Below, piece after piece: positions 34,859-47,105 of a stretch of DNA of 64,000 nt. The stretch is taken from contig PCDI01000014.1 in NCBI GenBank assembly GCA_002778195.1, forward strand, positions 1 through 64,000, given 5' to 3'. The stretch comes from Raffaelea ambrosiae (Eukaryota > Ascomycota > Sordariomycetes > Ophiostomatales > Ophiostomataceae). Every line of letters begins with the position of its first letter. The stretch's first letter is position 1. A program made the position numbers and the translations under genes. The notes below the pieces were generated by a model that saw only the letters and a list, made by a program, of their open reading frames with translations, did no database searches and was not told the DNA's origin.

Positions 34859-37800
34859 GAGCACTCGTTTTACGCGTATAGATGCGTGTTGTCTATTTTG
34901 TCTCTACCTGGGCGGAAATTGGTCGAGTCCTCGTTATATATGACTGCCAGGGCGTTTCTTTACGTCTGGTGGCAGTTTGGTTTTGTTTCCGTTCATAAGT
35001 CCTAAATTTTTTTGGCGTCAAAGGGCATTACATACAAGCATGTTATTTCCTAGCATGCTGTGTATTGTGTACCATACTAGAGTCGCATACACGGTGTCGT
35101 CTTATTTGGAATGAAAGAATAAATTTCATGGTGAAGGCTTGTAAAATAGAGTTGGTTCTCGGCTGCAGTTCACAACTCCAGGCCATCAGATGTAAATGAG
35201 GTTCCAGACCACTGCATAAGCGACTTGCGCCGTCCCATCTTCCATGTGTATCTATTGGCTTGCCCGCAAAACGTCTCATTCATTTGGGGTCTTCCATGTG
35301 TGATTTTCTGAATAGTATTCCAATTTATTGCCCGTGGCCGTTGTGTATATTGTGTACAGACAGTGGGAAAGTGGGGTGAGCAATAGCTAGAGGGGAAGTA
35401 TAAAAAATAGAAAAGTTTTAAACTTTTTTCGTCGTTTCTGTAAATTAAAGTTATACCATGATCGACTTGCTCCACGTTGCGGTAGCGGGGGCCCTTGACC
35501 CGCTCCTTACCTCCGGTCAAATTGTGTATCATGGTAAACACTCTTTAAGTTTGATCTTATTTATATATATTTCTGCCGGTATTTTAACAGGTTTGTATGT
35601 TGCTGCTTTTTCTACTGCTTTACATATCACTAACAAAACTGGCTTTTCCGATTGTCACCGAAATCTGAGGGTCTTGCGTCACGGGTGCGCGCACGTGATT
35701 CTATCTAAGGAGGGGCGTACATTTGCTTAGCAATACCCGTCGACGAGTAGGTCAAGAAAAAACGGTTAATATATCACATTTTTAAAAGTAAATACAGGAC
35801 CCACTCCTTCCAGCGCACCAAACACTATGGCTGTCGACATAATGGTTATTGGTATTTAAATGCTATTTATGGTATATCTGCCTGATGATTGATGTTGCTA
35901 TGAGACCGGCGTAAATCGTACGGTCGTCGTGTAAGTGCGCTGCTGGTCTCTGCATAAGATCTTGGGTCTCCCCTTTGTCTCCCCGCTTTTACAAGCCCCG
36001 TAGACGATGAGAATGCACCTGGACATGCAATGCATCTTGGTATCGAAAGTGACCTTCTGCATCAGTTCTCATTCGTTACGTATCTTGAGGCACAATTGGA
36101 CATTTTCTGTCTTTTATATGTTGGGTCTAATTCACATCTGCTTACGTTGTTCATCATGTATGGTGCGACAGAAGAAAGAAATGAAAGCACAAATGAAAGC
36201 ACAAAAGAAAACACGAAAAGAAGCACAAATTAAGGAACACAAATAACATCAGCAGGCAATTGAAAAACACTAAAAAACAATTAATGAAATAAAAACCCGC
36301 ATAATTCAAATATTTGTTTCGGCTGTACGATTTTCGACAGTATAACTTTTGTTATCTTTACCGCTAATGACGGGTATGTCTTCGTTGCTAACTCGCTATG
36401 TTTTGAAGAGTTTAACGACGAGCGAACAGATAGCACTGTGGTTTGACTCGTTTGTCTTGTTGGCCGAATGTTGTCTGCGATACTGGTCGCCGCCAGGTGC
36501 CCTTGTGAAGCGCTTTGCCCACGGTGTTGTATGGCATCGAGGTGGAGGGGCGCAAACTTCCGGATCGTTTCCATGAAGACGAGTGTAATGTGTTTGCCCT
36601 CGACTTGAGATGCCTGCTCCTGGATAAGTCTAGAATTTTTTTTTCGTCATAACAGGATTGGCCGACAAGAATGGTCGGCCTCGGGAGCAAAGATGGAGAT
36701 GGCCTTTCGGAGTGTTAGTCTCTCTCATCGTCGGATCCATTAAAAAACAAGTGCATGTGACAACTTACCATAACAGCGGTGCGAGATGCATCATCAGATA
36801 CGTGATTGGATATAAAGTAAAATTGAGCATTTTCAAGAGAATGAGGATTGCTTGACGGTCGCCTTGCACGCAGCTGCAAACACTTTGGATAGTGATGGGG
36901 TAGAAGAGATAACATTAATGGCATTTTAATCAATTGATAAAGAGCCGGCCTCAGAGAAGAGTGTAGACTGTCCTTGTGAAGAGGTCAGTACTCCATCATG
37001 TGTCATCGAGAGGGAGGTTCCCAAGGGAGACCTGGAAACCATTGTAGTGGGCTTCTTACATCCTTGGTCGTTTCGAGAATGGCCAGATTTACTGTGTTTC
37101 TGGACCTTGGCGGGCTTTCCATTTTGCGCTCAAGACAGCATGGTGTCTTGGACTGAAAAGAATAAATAACCAGCATGACGGTGATGATGAAGAGACACGC
37201 CAGCTTTGTTTCTGCAAGTGCAGACGAGTCAAGCTTGAAGAAAGTGGAGAAAGAGTACATAATGTTGGAAAATGCCGGTGTTTGATGGAAACAGTGTCAA
37301 CTGTGCTCCTCTCCTCGGGCTCAAGCAAGGCAAGACCAGAAGTAACCATAATTCGCGGAACTTCTGCAACTGTGAGTGCAATTGACAGGACTTCTTAAGT
37401 TTTTCGGTGCTATGGCCTGTGACGGAAATTGATGTCAGCGGAGCCGGGATGGCACGAAAAAAAGTACGACAAAGTAAAGATGACATACCACGTTCTGCAT
37501 TTTGTGAAACGTTCCAGGCAGATTGGTATATTTGTGAGACACATTTGCTGTGCCCGTCCAACACAGGAGTGGAATAGTGCTGCCGCTGGCAGAGAACATA
37601 TCGTTTGTACGACTCTGTATGGCGACGGCAGCTGCAGACGAAGTGCTGAAACTGGGACATTGTGGAGTTGGTACTCTCCCTATCACTGACCAGCAGCCGT
37701 TTCTTGCCGCAGCCAATGCAAATTGAGTCACCTAATGTTTGTATTGGTGCTTGACTCTCGACGACCAAACCCAGCTTGGCGACCAGTATTGCAGATCGGC

Positions 37801-38479
37801 CCGTTCCTCGATGATGGACTTGGAACAGACGTGAGAAAGGAAATGAAATCATGTGGTGTCAAATGCTGCAGATGAGTCTGTGAATCTGATGTTGTATTAG
37901 GTGAAGAGCGGATGGTAAAAAAAATTACGTCATGTTTGGTGAGGGAGTCTGCCACAGCTCTATGCCCAGCCATGCACTTGGAATGGACGTTGACAAGGAT
38001 CTGACAAGACAACATATCTGCTGGATGTATGTTAGTTGACAACTCACGCAAAAGATAAAAGAACCCACTGGCCATGCATAGACTCAAGAATAAGCAATGT
38101 ATTGGATTGAAATGGTTGAGAATCGACTGCGCAATTGAGTTTGTGGTTTGTGTGATGGCCAGCCGAAGTACTCATGGAGCAAGGATAATGATGTGGTATG
38201 AAGTTGTTCATTATCCGGCGTCGTAGGATATGACGCGGTGCGTGTGGCGGTGTGTTTTGTGAATAACAACGCACAGTCGAGAAAGGGTGCTGTTGGGTTT
38301 ACACTCGTGATGTTGATGATGCTGATGAGTGAAGGTCGATCTTTGCTATCCGCGTTGTGATGTTGCGGACCCACCGAACAGGGTGCGCTGCTGTGAAGAT
38401 GAGCGCCTGACCCGCCGACCCAGCTGCCGGTCCCCCAAAAGGGGGGTTCCCAAGACCCCGAATCTCAAAAACTGACTCC
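34859..38479. other. Long gene-poor region
   Basis: About 3.6 kb of moderately AT-rich DNA with no gene I can defend. At 36168-36245 there is a purine-rich run built from repeated GAAAGCACAAA-like units. On the minus strand between about 38374 and 37229 several overlapping frames with possible splice sites occur (for example a GTGAGT near 38047), but I could not assemble a protein with recognisable family features. Confidence 0.4.
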
Positions 38480-39073
38480 TCAGTACGACAGGAGGCCATC
38501 CTCCAGCTGCCGCAACGCTGCCTCCTCGTTCTCTGACCACTCATTATGGAGCGGCCCACCAGACTCCGGTTCCTCCTCTTCCTCCCCTTTTATCGGACCA
38601 TTCTCTACCCTAAAATCACACTCCTTCCCGGCTTCAGTCCTCGCCGACAGGGCCCCCGACGTCTCCCCACGCGTCAGGTCTCCCCAGACCGCGAAGGCAG
38701 CGAGCCACCCCATCACCGCGCCAGCATGTTCAGCCGTGGCAAGGGCGCCGTCCCTGTCGGAACTAAGCCTGTCAACGGTGTCAGTCAGTCCCTAAACTGA
38801 GTCCACCACCGCTGTGCCAGCGACCTTCCCTGATGCCCGCCCTGCCTCACTCCCGCGTGCAAGCACCCCTCTCACCTTAACCTTCGCCGCAGCAAGTTTG
38901 CCTTCCTCCATGGCTCTGTCGAACGCAGCCTTTTCAATAGTCAACCTCCCAAACAGACGCTGGATCCTGAGCCACACCCAACGAGTGGGAGCAGCAGCAA
39001 CCAGGCGGACCAGGTAGTCAAGAAGCCACGTACTGAAGGGGGCCACGTCAACGTTCACCTGAATTGAGCTCAT
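38480..39073 (-). pseudogene. Uncharacterised small ORF split by one TAG
   Basis: An ATG at 39073 (MSSIQVNVDVAPFSTWLLDY) opens a frame that runs 93 codons to a TAG at 38794-38792. It then continues without shift for a further 103 codons to a TGA ending at 38480, including an acidic run (GEEEEEPESG). Only one in-frame stop interrupts about 197 codons. The N-terminal half is amphipathic and basic-hydrophobic, then Ala/Lys-rich. I do not recognise the family. Translation may simply end at 38792, giving a 93-residue protein. A Gln codon turned to TAG by a C-to-T change would explain the break. Confidence 0.5.
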
Positions 39074-39603
39074 GCTGATAGTTCGATTAACACAATTGTT
39101 TTTGTTGGTACTGCTGGAAAGTCTGGTGCAACTGGTGGCGTTGGGGACGTTGGGGAAGAAAAGAGAAAGAAGAAAAGAAATGAGCTGGGGCGGGAGGAAT
39201 TTTCTTATTTACCATGAACTATGACTTGTTAGAACAGGCAACACGCATCTGCTCACATATCTGGGTCGCTCCTTTCTGTTTTTTTTTATTTTTCAAAAGA
39301 CATAAACACACTATCACTGGACAGGCGCTTTTGTTCGAGACTCATGGTTCTTTCCCGCCATTCCACAAAACGCACCTTCTTCTCTAGTCCATTGCTTCCT
39401 TCCCTAACTGGACATTTGCTCTTTAGCAAGCCGCACCTTCCACGAGCACTTCTGCAGAGCCTAAGAGCTCCAGTCTTGCCATCTGGGTAGGCTTACCTCT
39501 ATGGCGGATGTGGCAGAAGAATGCGTATTATGTGAATATGCAGGGGACAACTTCATGACGTTCTGCGGTGTCGTGGTCCATATCGGAGTCACAGCAGTCA
39601 ACC
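39074..39603. other. Intergenic between two minus-strand frames
   Basis: 530 bp forming the 3' flank of the F-box gene and the upstream region of the small ORF. Nothing recognised beyond an isolated 41-codon plus-strand frame near 39501. Confidence 0.45.
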
Positions 39604-41259
39604 CTATGAAGGATTACGCAGGCTGAAAAAGCATTCTGGCCGGTCGTCCTGACATTTACAGGCACTGCCCCATTCTACCTTATCAATCTGAGGCTTCCAG
39701 GACTTGGCTGGCAGAAACTTTGTCCAGAGCAGGCTTGTTTTGCACGTGGGGTCGTTGCACCATGTGATGCGGAAAGTCTCGCTGTCATTCATGGCTTGCC
39801 ACTGAGGCTTCGTGGACTTGAGCCAGTAGTTGATTGCCTTCTTGCAACATTCTCTCTTGATCTCGCGGCAACACCGGAGATAGACACGCTGGTCGTTGCC
39901 GCGGATCCACGAGTACTTGGCAGAGCATTTCACACACTGGTACTCGTGAAAGGCACTCAGGAAACCGGGAGGGAAGGATCTGACTGCCTTGCACGGCGTG
40001 CTCATGGGGGTGTTGCCGTTCAGAGCCTGTGGGTCAGTCATGAGGAAGGTGCCCCTCTGCTCGGGGAATTTTTCCGAGTAGCAACGACAGCAATTCTCCA
40101 TGGAGGACCCCGGGGGGTGGTAGTGGTACTTTCCGTAAGCGGATTTCGGTGTGTCCTTGCCCGTGTCGTTGTTTCCATTTAAAGCATTGGCATCAAGGAT
40201 CTCCTCTGTCTTGTCAAAGCAGGCACACTGGTCAGGCTCAAATGGGAGCAGAAGGCGCTCGTCATGCTCGGTCACATGAGGACAGAAGCTCAGGCCAGTC
40301 GTAGTCTTCTGGGAAGCGACAAAGTTTCGCAGCTGCTGCTTGGTTACCGGGACACCAGGGTCGAGATCAAATGCTCCCACGCACTAGACAACGTATGCAT
40401 TGTATGAGCGGTACTCGATAAACGGGCGGGCAAATAGTTTGTCGTGAGCCTTGTCTTGACAGCCTCGCAGGTATGTCGAAGAGTGCAGATGTTTGAAAAT
40501 ACCAGTGCGGGGGTAGTAGTGTGACATGGTATTAATGGAGAAGTCTTTTTGTGTCATTTCCGCATGCGAGCACAGGTCGACGGGCGATTTGTGCTTTAAA
40601 CAGACACTGGCCGATTTTGACCAGCGATAATCTTGAGGGAACATGAACCGCGGATACCAGACGCGGCACACGTAACAATACAGTTCAGACAATAAGTGGC
40701 GTAGGCGTTCTCGATACACCCGGTCTCTGCAAAACCTGCGGCAACCATCACACAGCTGCTGAAAATCGTCACGACGGACATGAGCTCGCCACTCGCTTCT
40801 TCTTCTGGAGAACTCGCGTGCACCTCCGTGAATAGGCAGAAGAAGCCGACCATTAAAGTACCTGGCAACTGCATCTCGCCAGATGGGGTCGTAAATTTCA
40901 GATGGCCTATCTAGATCGAGATCGGCCACGATTCGCAGAAAGCGCGAGCAGGACTGGCGGGCAAGTATCCGCGTCGGATAGTCGAGGTAGTCGCGAATTT
41001 GGCAGAGAATTTCGTCGGGCAGTCGGTACAGAGGACAATTCTGTTCGTTGTGGCGCCTCTTCTTCTGAAGCCATGTCCAGCTCTCGTCAAGCGAGCCTTT
41101 CTCATCAACTGGACGTGTCCGCACAACTTGAAATCCAGGCGCCTTCTTGCAGGTGCCCAAATATCGAGCTAGTCGTATTAACCATGGGGTGGGTGCTTTC
41201 AAAAGTAGTTCTGGCGGCCTAGCCTTCTGGACGCAGTCGGTGTTCTTCATCGTGTGCAT
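39604..41259 (-). pseudogene. F-box protein interrupted by a single in-frame TAG
   Basis: From the ATG at 41259 the frame encodes a basic N-terminus and an F-box at about residues 78-110 (LYRLPDEILCQIRDYL..RQSCSRFLRI). A Cys/Arg-rich middle follows (CDGCRRFCRDR, YCYVCRVWYP), up to a TAG at 40386-40384. The same frame continues directly for 258 more codons, with CFDKTEEI, MENCCRCYSEKFPEQ and YQCVKCSAKYSWIR, to a TGA at 39604. From memory, related Fusarium-type F-box proteins are continuous across this point and carry the C-terminal Cys-rich part, so the TAG breaks one gene of about 551 codons. A Gln-to-stop C-to-T change is the simplest cause. F-box proteins are adaptors of SCF ubiquitin ligases, and this subfamily is expanded and uncharacterised. 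Confidence 0.75.
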
Positions 41260-41684
41260 TGGCGGGTGTATTGGTAGACAACACGCTGAGGTAGATCAGC
41301 CATGCTAGTACACCGAAGTTGAAGTATTGTTTCTTTATATACAAAGTCAATATTTAGCTTTTTCAATTGCTACGCCATTGCTATCTGCATGCTCTATGGT
41401 CGTTCGTGACTGGTTGCGATGTGATCACTGTGACGCAGAGACGAACAGAAGCTCACTGTCGACCGGTTGGTCAAATGACTCGAAAGTGACCGACACTGTT
41501 AATCACCGTAGTTATTATGGCGGATACTGTTAAATCATGTGGTCACACGAGGTACATAGTAGTTCAGGACATTTTTTTTTTTGAGGTGCATTAACGAAAT
41601 ATTCAGGACACAGTCCAGTCACGTGAGACTGGAAACGTGATTAGAAGAGAAATGTTCACCCAACTACGAGTTCCAAGCATATTA
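41260..41684. other. Intergenic, retrotransposon insertion flank
   Basis: 425 bp upstream of the F-box gene and 5' of the retrotransposon. No gene seen. The transposon inserted into non-coding DNA between this sequence and 46864. Confidence 0.5.
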
Positions 41685-41689
41685 TAAAC
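41685..41689. repeat. 5-bp target site duplication, left (TAAAC)
   Basis: TAAAC immediately precedes the left LTR and is repeated exactly after the right LTR at 46859-46863. Five bases is the normal duplication length for Ty1/copia integrases. Confidence 0.93.
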
Positions 41690-41906
41690 TGTTGGCAAGT
41701 GTTTGCTAGCCAACGGTGCACTCACGTGCACACGCTGCGCTGATTGGCTGGCTGGGCACTAGGCCCCACTTATTTCCACGTACAAAAGCTCCTCCGTGTT
41801 GGCCCCTATGTATCTAGACTTTCAACATTCAACCTATCCTCCTTTTCTTCCAGATAGTCTAGCCCTATACGGTGCTAAATGCAACTATCAAATCATACTT
41901 TTGACA
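41690..41906 (+). repeat. Left LTR (217 bp)
   Basis: Starts TGTTGGCAAG and ends ACTTTTGACA. It reads as base-for-base identical to the right LTR at 46642-46858. The U3/R/U5 division was not determined. Confidence 0.95.
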
Positions 41907-41920
41907 GGTTATGAGCCCGG
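41907..41920 (+). other. Primer-binding site, half-tRNA(iMet) type
   Basis: GGTTATGAGCCCGG directly abuts the left LTR. Its complement reads GGGCTCATAACC, the anticodon stem-loop (CAT anticodon) of initiator tRNA-Met. Copia of Drosophila, Ty5 and Tca5 are known to prime from such an internal half-tRNA fragment, and this sequence fits that mode. Confidence 0.7.
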
Positions 41921-42093
41921 GTGGCCGTAATCCTGATCTACCCCTTTTCTTTGGCGTATCGCACGCACCATTTTCGATTAATTTCGACCCCCTTGGCGTA
42001 CTATAACGCACCCCCCCTTTTTCCGTTGGTCTGAGCGTTGGAAAGCTTTGCTTCAAGCACCTCAACCGACTTCTTTTTTGGCTGGTGAGCTTC

Positions 42094-45000
42094 ATGACGA
42101 CCAGAAGCTCCCAGCAGCCCTTGCAACCTTTCCGGGACGATCCCGACAAGGTACCCTTTGATTTCCCCGCAAATCCACCCCCTAGCCAGCTACCCAAGCC
42201 TACCACCAAGTCTACCACCATGTCTGCCACCAAAAAGACTATATCGCAGGGTACGTTGACCCGGGTCATGGAGATGGCAAGCCGAATCGACATCAAGCTT
42301 GAGAAGGCGCATGAATGGGAGCGGTGGAGCCGAAAGGTCAAGCAGTTGACCAAGCTGGCCGGACCAGCCATCACCTTTACCAAGATTGATACCGAATACG
42401 ACGACGAGGCGGTCGGTACCTTTCTGGCTGCACTGACGATGACCTTGGGAGACTCGCTCCCAGCATCCCTCCTCGATGCCGAACGCCCCGGCGAGCTCTA
42501 CGACGCACTCCAAGCCCTGTACGCTCCGGAGGAGAAGAGCCTCTCCGTGAAGGCTGCTCGGTACTTTCATAACCTCCACTGGCGTGATGGTGACTCTGTC
42601 GACCAATTTTTGACGCGGTTGGAGGACAACACAAGAGACTATGAGTAGAAAGTCGGCAGGCTCTCTGCGAGGCACAAGATTTACCACCTGTTGAGCATCA
42701 TCGACGGCCGCGCCATTGAAGCTTTCGCAGATATCACGTCGAAGCTGCGAAGTGAGTGGAGCACGAAGTCTGAAGATGACGCATTTGGTGAAGTGAAGGC
42801 CTTCCTCCGTGACCGCTGCCGTAGCAAGTCGTCGACGGCGGGCAAGAAGAAGGACGGCAATAACAACACCAACGGCAACGGCGGCTTTGGCAGCAAATCT
42901 ACCAACAACAACGACAAGTTTGGCGGCAAGGACGGCAAGACCAAGTCCAAAAGCGACCGCAAGTGTGACTTTTGTAGCAAGCAGGGGCACACAGAGGCCT
43001 TTTGCTTCGCCAAGCGAGACAAGGAGAGGGATCAGTCCAAATCGAGCAAGTCTAACCATACTACCACTGATGGCGGGACCACGGACAATCAAAGCAAAGA
43101 GAAGCTTAGTTGCTTCGCTCGATTGGCTGACGATACCCTCCTCCCGGCTGACGACACTGTATTTCACGTCAACCACGTCACTACGTACAACTACCACGTG
43201 GGCAGTCGGGACGCATGGCTCTTTGATACGAGCAGCGATTGTCACATTACCAACGATTTAAAGTGGTTCATTTCCAGCACTATTCAAAACGTACATTGCA
43301 AGATCATGACGGGCGGCGGCCCTGTCTTCGTGAATTGTGTTGGATTCGTCGAACTATAGCTTGACGCTCCCGACGGGGGTATCACGACTTTAGAGCTAAA
43401 GAACGTGCTATTCGCGCCAAGCTTCGGGATAAACATCATCTCCGGCATTCGCTTCTACGCCGGAGGTAACGGTATTCAAGGGCGGTACTTAGCTACGCTT
43501 AGCGGCAAGGAGGTGTGCAAGATCGACGTCGAAAACGGCTTTGTAGTGCCTGTCAACCGTGGCAGCATCCCTATCGCTACCGATAACGAAGTTATCACGC
43601 GCGCAGCCGGCTGGTGCATGAAAGAGCTCATCGCCGATCACCCAAATGGGCAGTGCAGTCGCTGAATGAGCGTNAGAGGCTGCACATCACGCATGGCAGG
43701 CTTGGTCATCTAAGTTATGAAGCGCTCAAACAGACAATCAAGGCATCGACGGGACTGCCCCTCGCCGCGAAGGCAGTCCCACATNAGNAATATCGCGGCC
43801 TTCCGGCATGTAAGCCATGTGAGACTTCCAAGGCGAAGCATCACAAGCCNAAGGACGTACGGCAAATTGCGACCGAACCTGGCGAGGCCTATCACCTTGA
43901 CGTGGCCCGCATTCGTCAGAGAGGTTATAACAACGACCGTTGGCTGGGCATCATTGAAGACGAAGCAACGAGTATGAAGTTTGTGGAGTTTACCGTTAAT
44001 AAGGACGAGATGTTTCACGCGTTGATGGCGCGATTGAGGCACCTATTTCTTTTGGCTAGGAGAGCACCCCGTGAGTTGCGTATGGATAACGGTATAGACG
44101 TTTAAGTGAAGGCATTTACGAAGGAGGGAGTTAAAGTTGGCTTCACCGTCGTACCGTCGCCCCCGTACGCACCCAACCGAAACGGACGCATTGAACGGGC
44201 TATTCAGGTCATCTTTTCGATTGCCAGGACCGTCATGATCGCAGGGCATATCGACGTGCNTTTGTGGCCCGAAATCATTGAGTTTGCGGCGTACCTCAAC
44301 AACGTTACAGCCAATTCGGAAGGACTTATACCATTAGTTTAGTGGAACCACGGGACTGGTAAACCCTNTTTTNAACTAGATCTCTCTCACCTTCGAATTC
44401 TGGGAAGCCAGTGCTTTGTCCGCATCCNTGACGCAATGAGGCACGCTTACGGTAAAAAGGACGATAAGCTGGACCCCCGTGGCATGGAGGGAGTCCTCGT
44501 TGGCTACTTTGGCACTCACTTGTACAAGGTTTGGATCATCGCTTTGTAGAAGCTGATGATCACTGGTGACGTGCACATTTACGAGAAGATCACCACTGAG
44601 GAGGNCGACTATTATACGTCGTGGCCTAAGGGCACCTGGAGGCGCACCAAAAAGCGTACTGTTATCACNAACAATGACGAAGTGGAGGAAGAGGATGTGT
44701 ACGAGGAGGAGTCTCCTGTTGTGCAGCCTCTCCCTACCCCCGAGATCGACGAGCAAGCAGCAGTCACCCTCGACTTCAACTCTGACCCTGACGTTGACTT
44801 GATAGTCAACTATTCTGATGATACTACAGGCCGTACGACTCCATCCCCCCGTGATACCACGACACTCGATCCTCCCACCCTTCCTTCCAACGAAACGAGC
44901 ACTGCGATATCGTACGCATCCGCCGAAGACCCCTATATTCACCCGACTGTAAAGGAGGCGATACAGGGCTCGGAGCGAGAGCAATGGCTAGCAACAGTTG

Positions 45001-46511
45001 AGAAGGAGATTACACAATTAGTCCAACGAAGCGTGTTGAAGTTCGTAGCCCTGCCCAAGGGAGCCAGAGCGATTACCGCGCGCTGGGTGCTTCACCGAAA
45101 GATTGGAGAAGGCGGCAGAGAGCTGAAAAAGAAGGCTCGATTGGTGGCTCGTAGCTTTCAGCAACGCTACGGCATCGACTTCACCGAAACCTTTGCCACA
45201 ACCTCTCGATCTAACAGCTAACGCATCGTACTAGCCTTAGCGGTTCAATCGAGACACGATATCCGCCAATTCGACGTTATTACAGCCTACTTGTACGGCA
45301 TGCTTGACGAGAACATCTACATGAAGATACCAGAGCTTTTTGAGTGGTTTTTTGACCGTCACCCTAACCTTGCGCAGTCAACTGGATATCACCCTGACTC
45401 TGTCATTTGGCTACAACGAGCCCTATACGGCCTCCGCCAGAGAGGACGTCAGTGGTAGCAGACCCTAAAGACTAAAATGGCAAAGGCAGGCCTCAAACCC
45501 CTACGTACGGACAGCGCCGTCTACGTCGAAGGGGGAGTGACCGTTGTGACCCACGTTGACGACGCAATTTACGTCGGTGAACCTAACAAACTGGATAAAT
45601 TCGAAAAAGCAATTCAGTCTACGCTCGAAGTTGACTTNAGTGGCAGGCCTGAGTGGCTTTTGGGAGTAGAGATTGGTGTCTCTGTGGCTGAAGGCACAGC
45701 CACGGTCACTATCGCCCANACCACTTACGTCAAAGAGACCCTGCAAGCGCTCAAAATGGAAGACTGCCACCCTGCCCCGACGCCTATCACGGAGGTGATA
45801 CTGCCCAAAGAAGACAACGAGGAGGCAGCTNATGCTNATNAATATCAGAGGATCGTTGGAAAGGGGATTTATAGTCACACCATGACGAGACCTAACATCA
45901 CCTTCGCCATGCACCAGTACGCAAAGGTCATAGCCAACCCTTCGACTAAACACCGCCAACGCATCAAGCGGCTGCTACGCTATTTAAGGGGGAGCGAAAA
46001 CCTCGGCATCTGTTACACTCGTCAGCCGCAGAGTAAGAAGATTAACGTCATCGGCTACGTTAACGCCTCCTAAGGAGACGATATCCTCTCCCGCAGGTCG
46101 ACCTACGGTTACGTGTTCATAATAGCCGGAGCCCCCGTTTCGTGGACCAGCAAGCAGCTGCCAACGGTGAGTAGCTCTACTTGCGAGGCTGAGTACTCTG
46201 CAGGTTACTTCGCTGCCACCCAGGCTGCCTGGATCAAGCAAATGCTCAATGAGCTGGAGCTGGAGTGTACGGTTACGCTCCGCATTGACAACAACTCTGC
46301 CATCAAGCTGGCCCAAAGCGACGCCTTCCACCCGCGGTCCAAGCACTTCGACATCAAATATCACTTCTTCAGGGAGCGAGTCGAAGCAGGTCTGCTTAAC
46401 GTGGAGTACGTTGGTACGAAGGATCAGCTGGCGGACGTATTCACTAAGCCCCTGGCCGGGGATCTCTTTGCACGCTTGACTGGGAAGCTCATAAAGCCGG
46501 TCAACCCGTGA
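42094..46511 (+). pseudogene. Broken gag-pol of the copia element
   Basis: The gag ATG is at 42094. In order: gag with an Asn/Gly/Lys-rich linker and CCHC knuckle CDFCSKQGHTEAFC near 42964; protease region with FDTSSDCHIT near 43222 (usual D-S/T-G replaced by DTS); integrase HHCC (HITHGRLGHL..CKPCETSKAKHH) and DD35E core (HLDVA, RMDNG, NGRIER); reverse transcriptase with RWVLHRK, ALYGLRQ and HVDD near 45557; RNase H with TCEAEYSA, DNNSAIKLA, SKHFDIKYHFFRE and TKDQLADVFTKPL. In-frame stops are at 42646, 43357, 44103, 44340, 44547, 45219, 45456 and 46071. All are TAG or TAA and most sit where Gln is plausible. A frame change lies between about 43630 and 43665. Confidence 0.93.
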
Positions 46512-46632
46512 TATCTCTTTTGTCTGAATGTTATTGTATTTCTCTTGAGCCTCACTGAAAAAGAAGGCTCTTTCTCTCTAGTTATTTGGAGGCTCTCACG
46601 GTAGTTGCCGTTGTTTCACTACCACTGAGCCT

Positions 46633-46641
46633 CAGGGGGAG
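46633..46641 (+). other. Polypurine tract
   Basis: CAGGGGGAG lies immediately upstream of the right LTR, in the position expected for plus-strand priming. Confidence 0.85.
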
Positions 46642-46858
46642 TGTTGGCAAGTGTTTGCTAGCCAACGGTGCACTCACGTGCACACGCTGCGCTGATTGGC
46701 TGGCTGGGCACTAGGCCCCACTTATTTCCACGTACAAAAGCTCCTCCGTGTTGGCCCCTATGTATCTAGACTTTCAACATTCAACCTATCCTCCTTTTCT
46801 TCCAGATAGTCTAGCCCTATACGGTGCTAAATGCAACTATCAAATCATACTTTTGACA
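46642..46858 (+). repeat. Right LTR (217 bp)
   Basis: Same sequence as the left LTR by eye, from TGTTGGCAAG to ACTTTTGACA, followed by the TAAAC duplication. Confidence 0.95.
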
Positions 46859-46863
46859 TAAAC
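46859..46863. repeat. 5-bp target site duplication, right (TAAAC)
   Basis: Exact copy of the pentamer at 41685-41689, marking the other edge of the insertion. Confidence 0.93.
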
Positions 46864-47105
46864 ACTGTGACTAAAGCTTAGTGATGGGTAGTATAGTGTC
46901 ACGCGGGATGTCATGGGATGTGCCATGTGACCAGTTTGCAAAAGTGTCAACTACTGTGTAGGTTCTGGTAGTTGGAAAGATCTACACCAGCCAGTCAACG
47001 AAGCACGGCGTTTAACGCGTAGTTAAATGGCTCTAGGGGGCTAGCGGTTGTTGACGAGCTGAACATCATGTACACCACCACTGAACTTTGGTCTAGTATG
47101 ACTAA

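Larger units (their letters stand above)
41690..46858 (+). mobile_element. Ty1/copia LTR retrotransposon, 5169 bp
   Basis: A complete element: two 217-bp LTRs that read as identical (TG..CA ends), a primer-binding site directly after the left LTR, gag-pol in the copia order (gag with CCHC knuckle, protease, integrase, reverse transcriptase, RNase H), a polypurine tract before the right LTR, and a TAAAC target duplication. The LTR identity implies a recent insertion. The coding region nevertheless has at least eight in-frame TAG/TAA codons, a frameshift near 43640 and about fifteen ambiguous bases, so this copy cannot act alone. Confidence 0.96.

Noticed and set aside
36168..36246. Lys/Gln-rich repeat peptide frame
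   Set aside because: It is a translation of a purine-rich GAAAGCACAAA-type simple repeat, not a protein domain.
37229..38374. Multi-exon minus-strand gene
   Set aside because: Splice-like GTGAGT and AG sites exist, but no combination gave a consistent frame with recognisable motifs.
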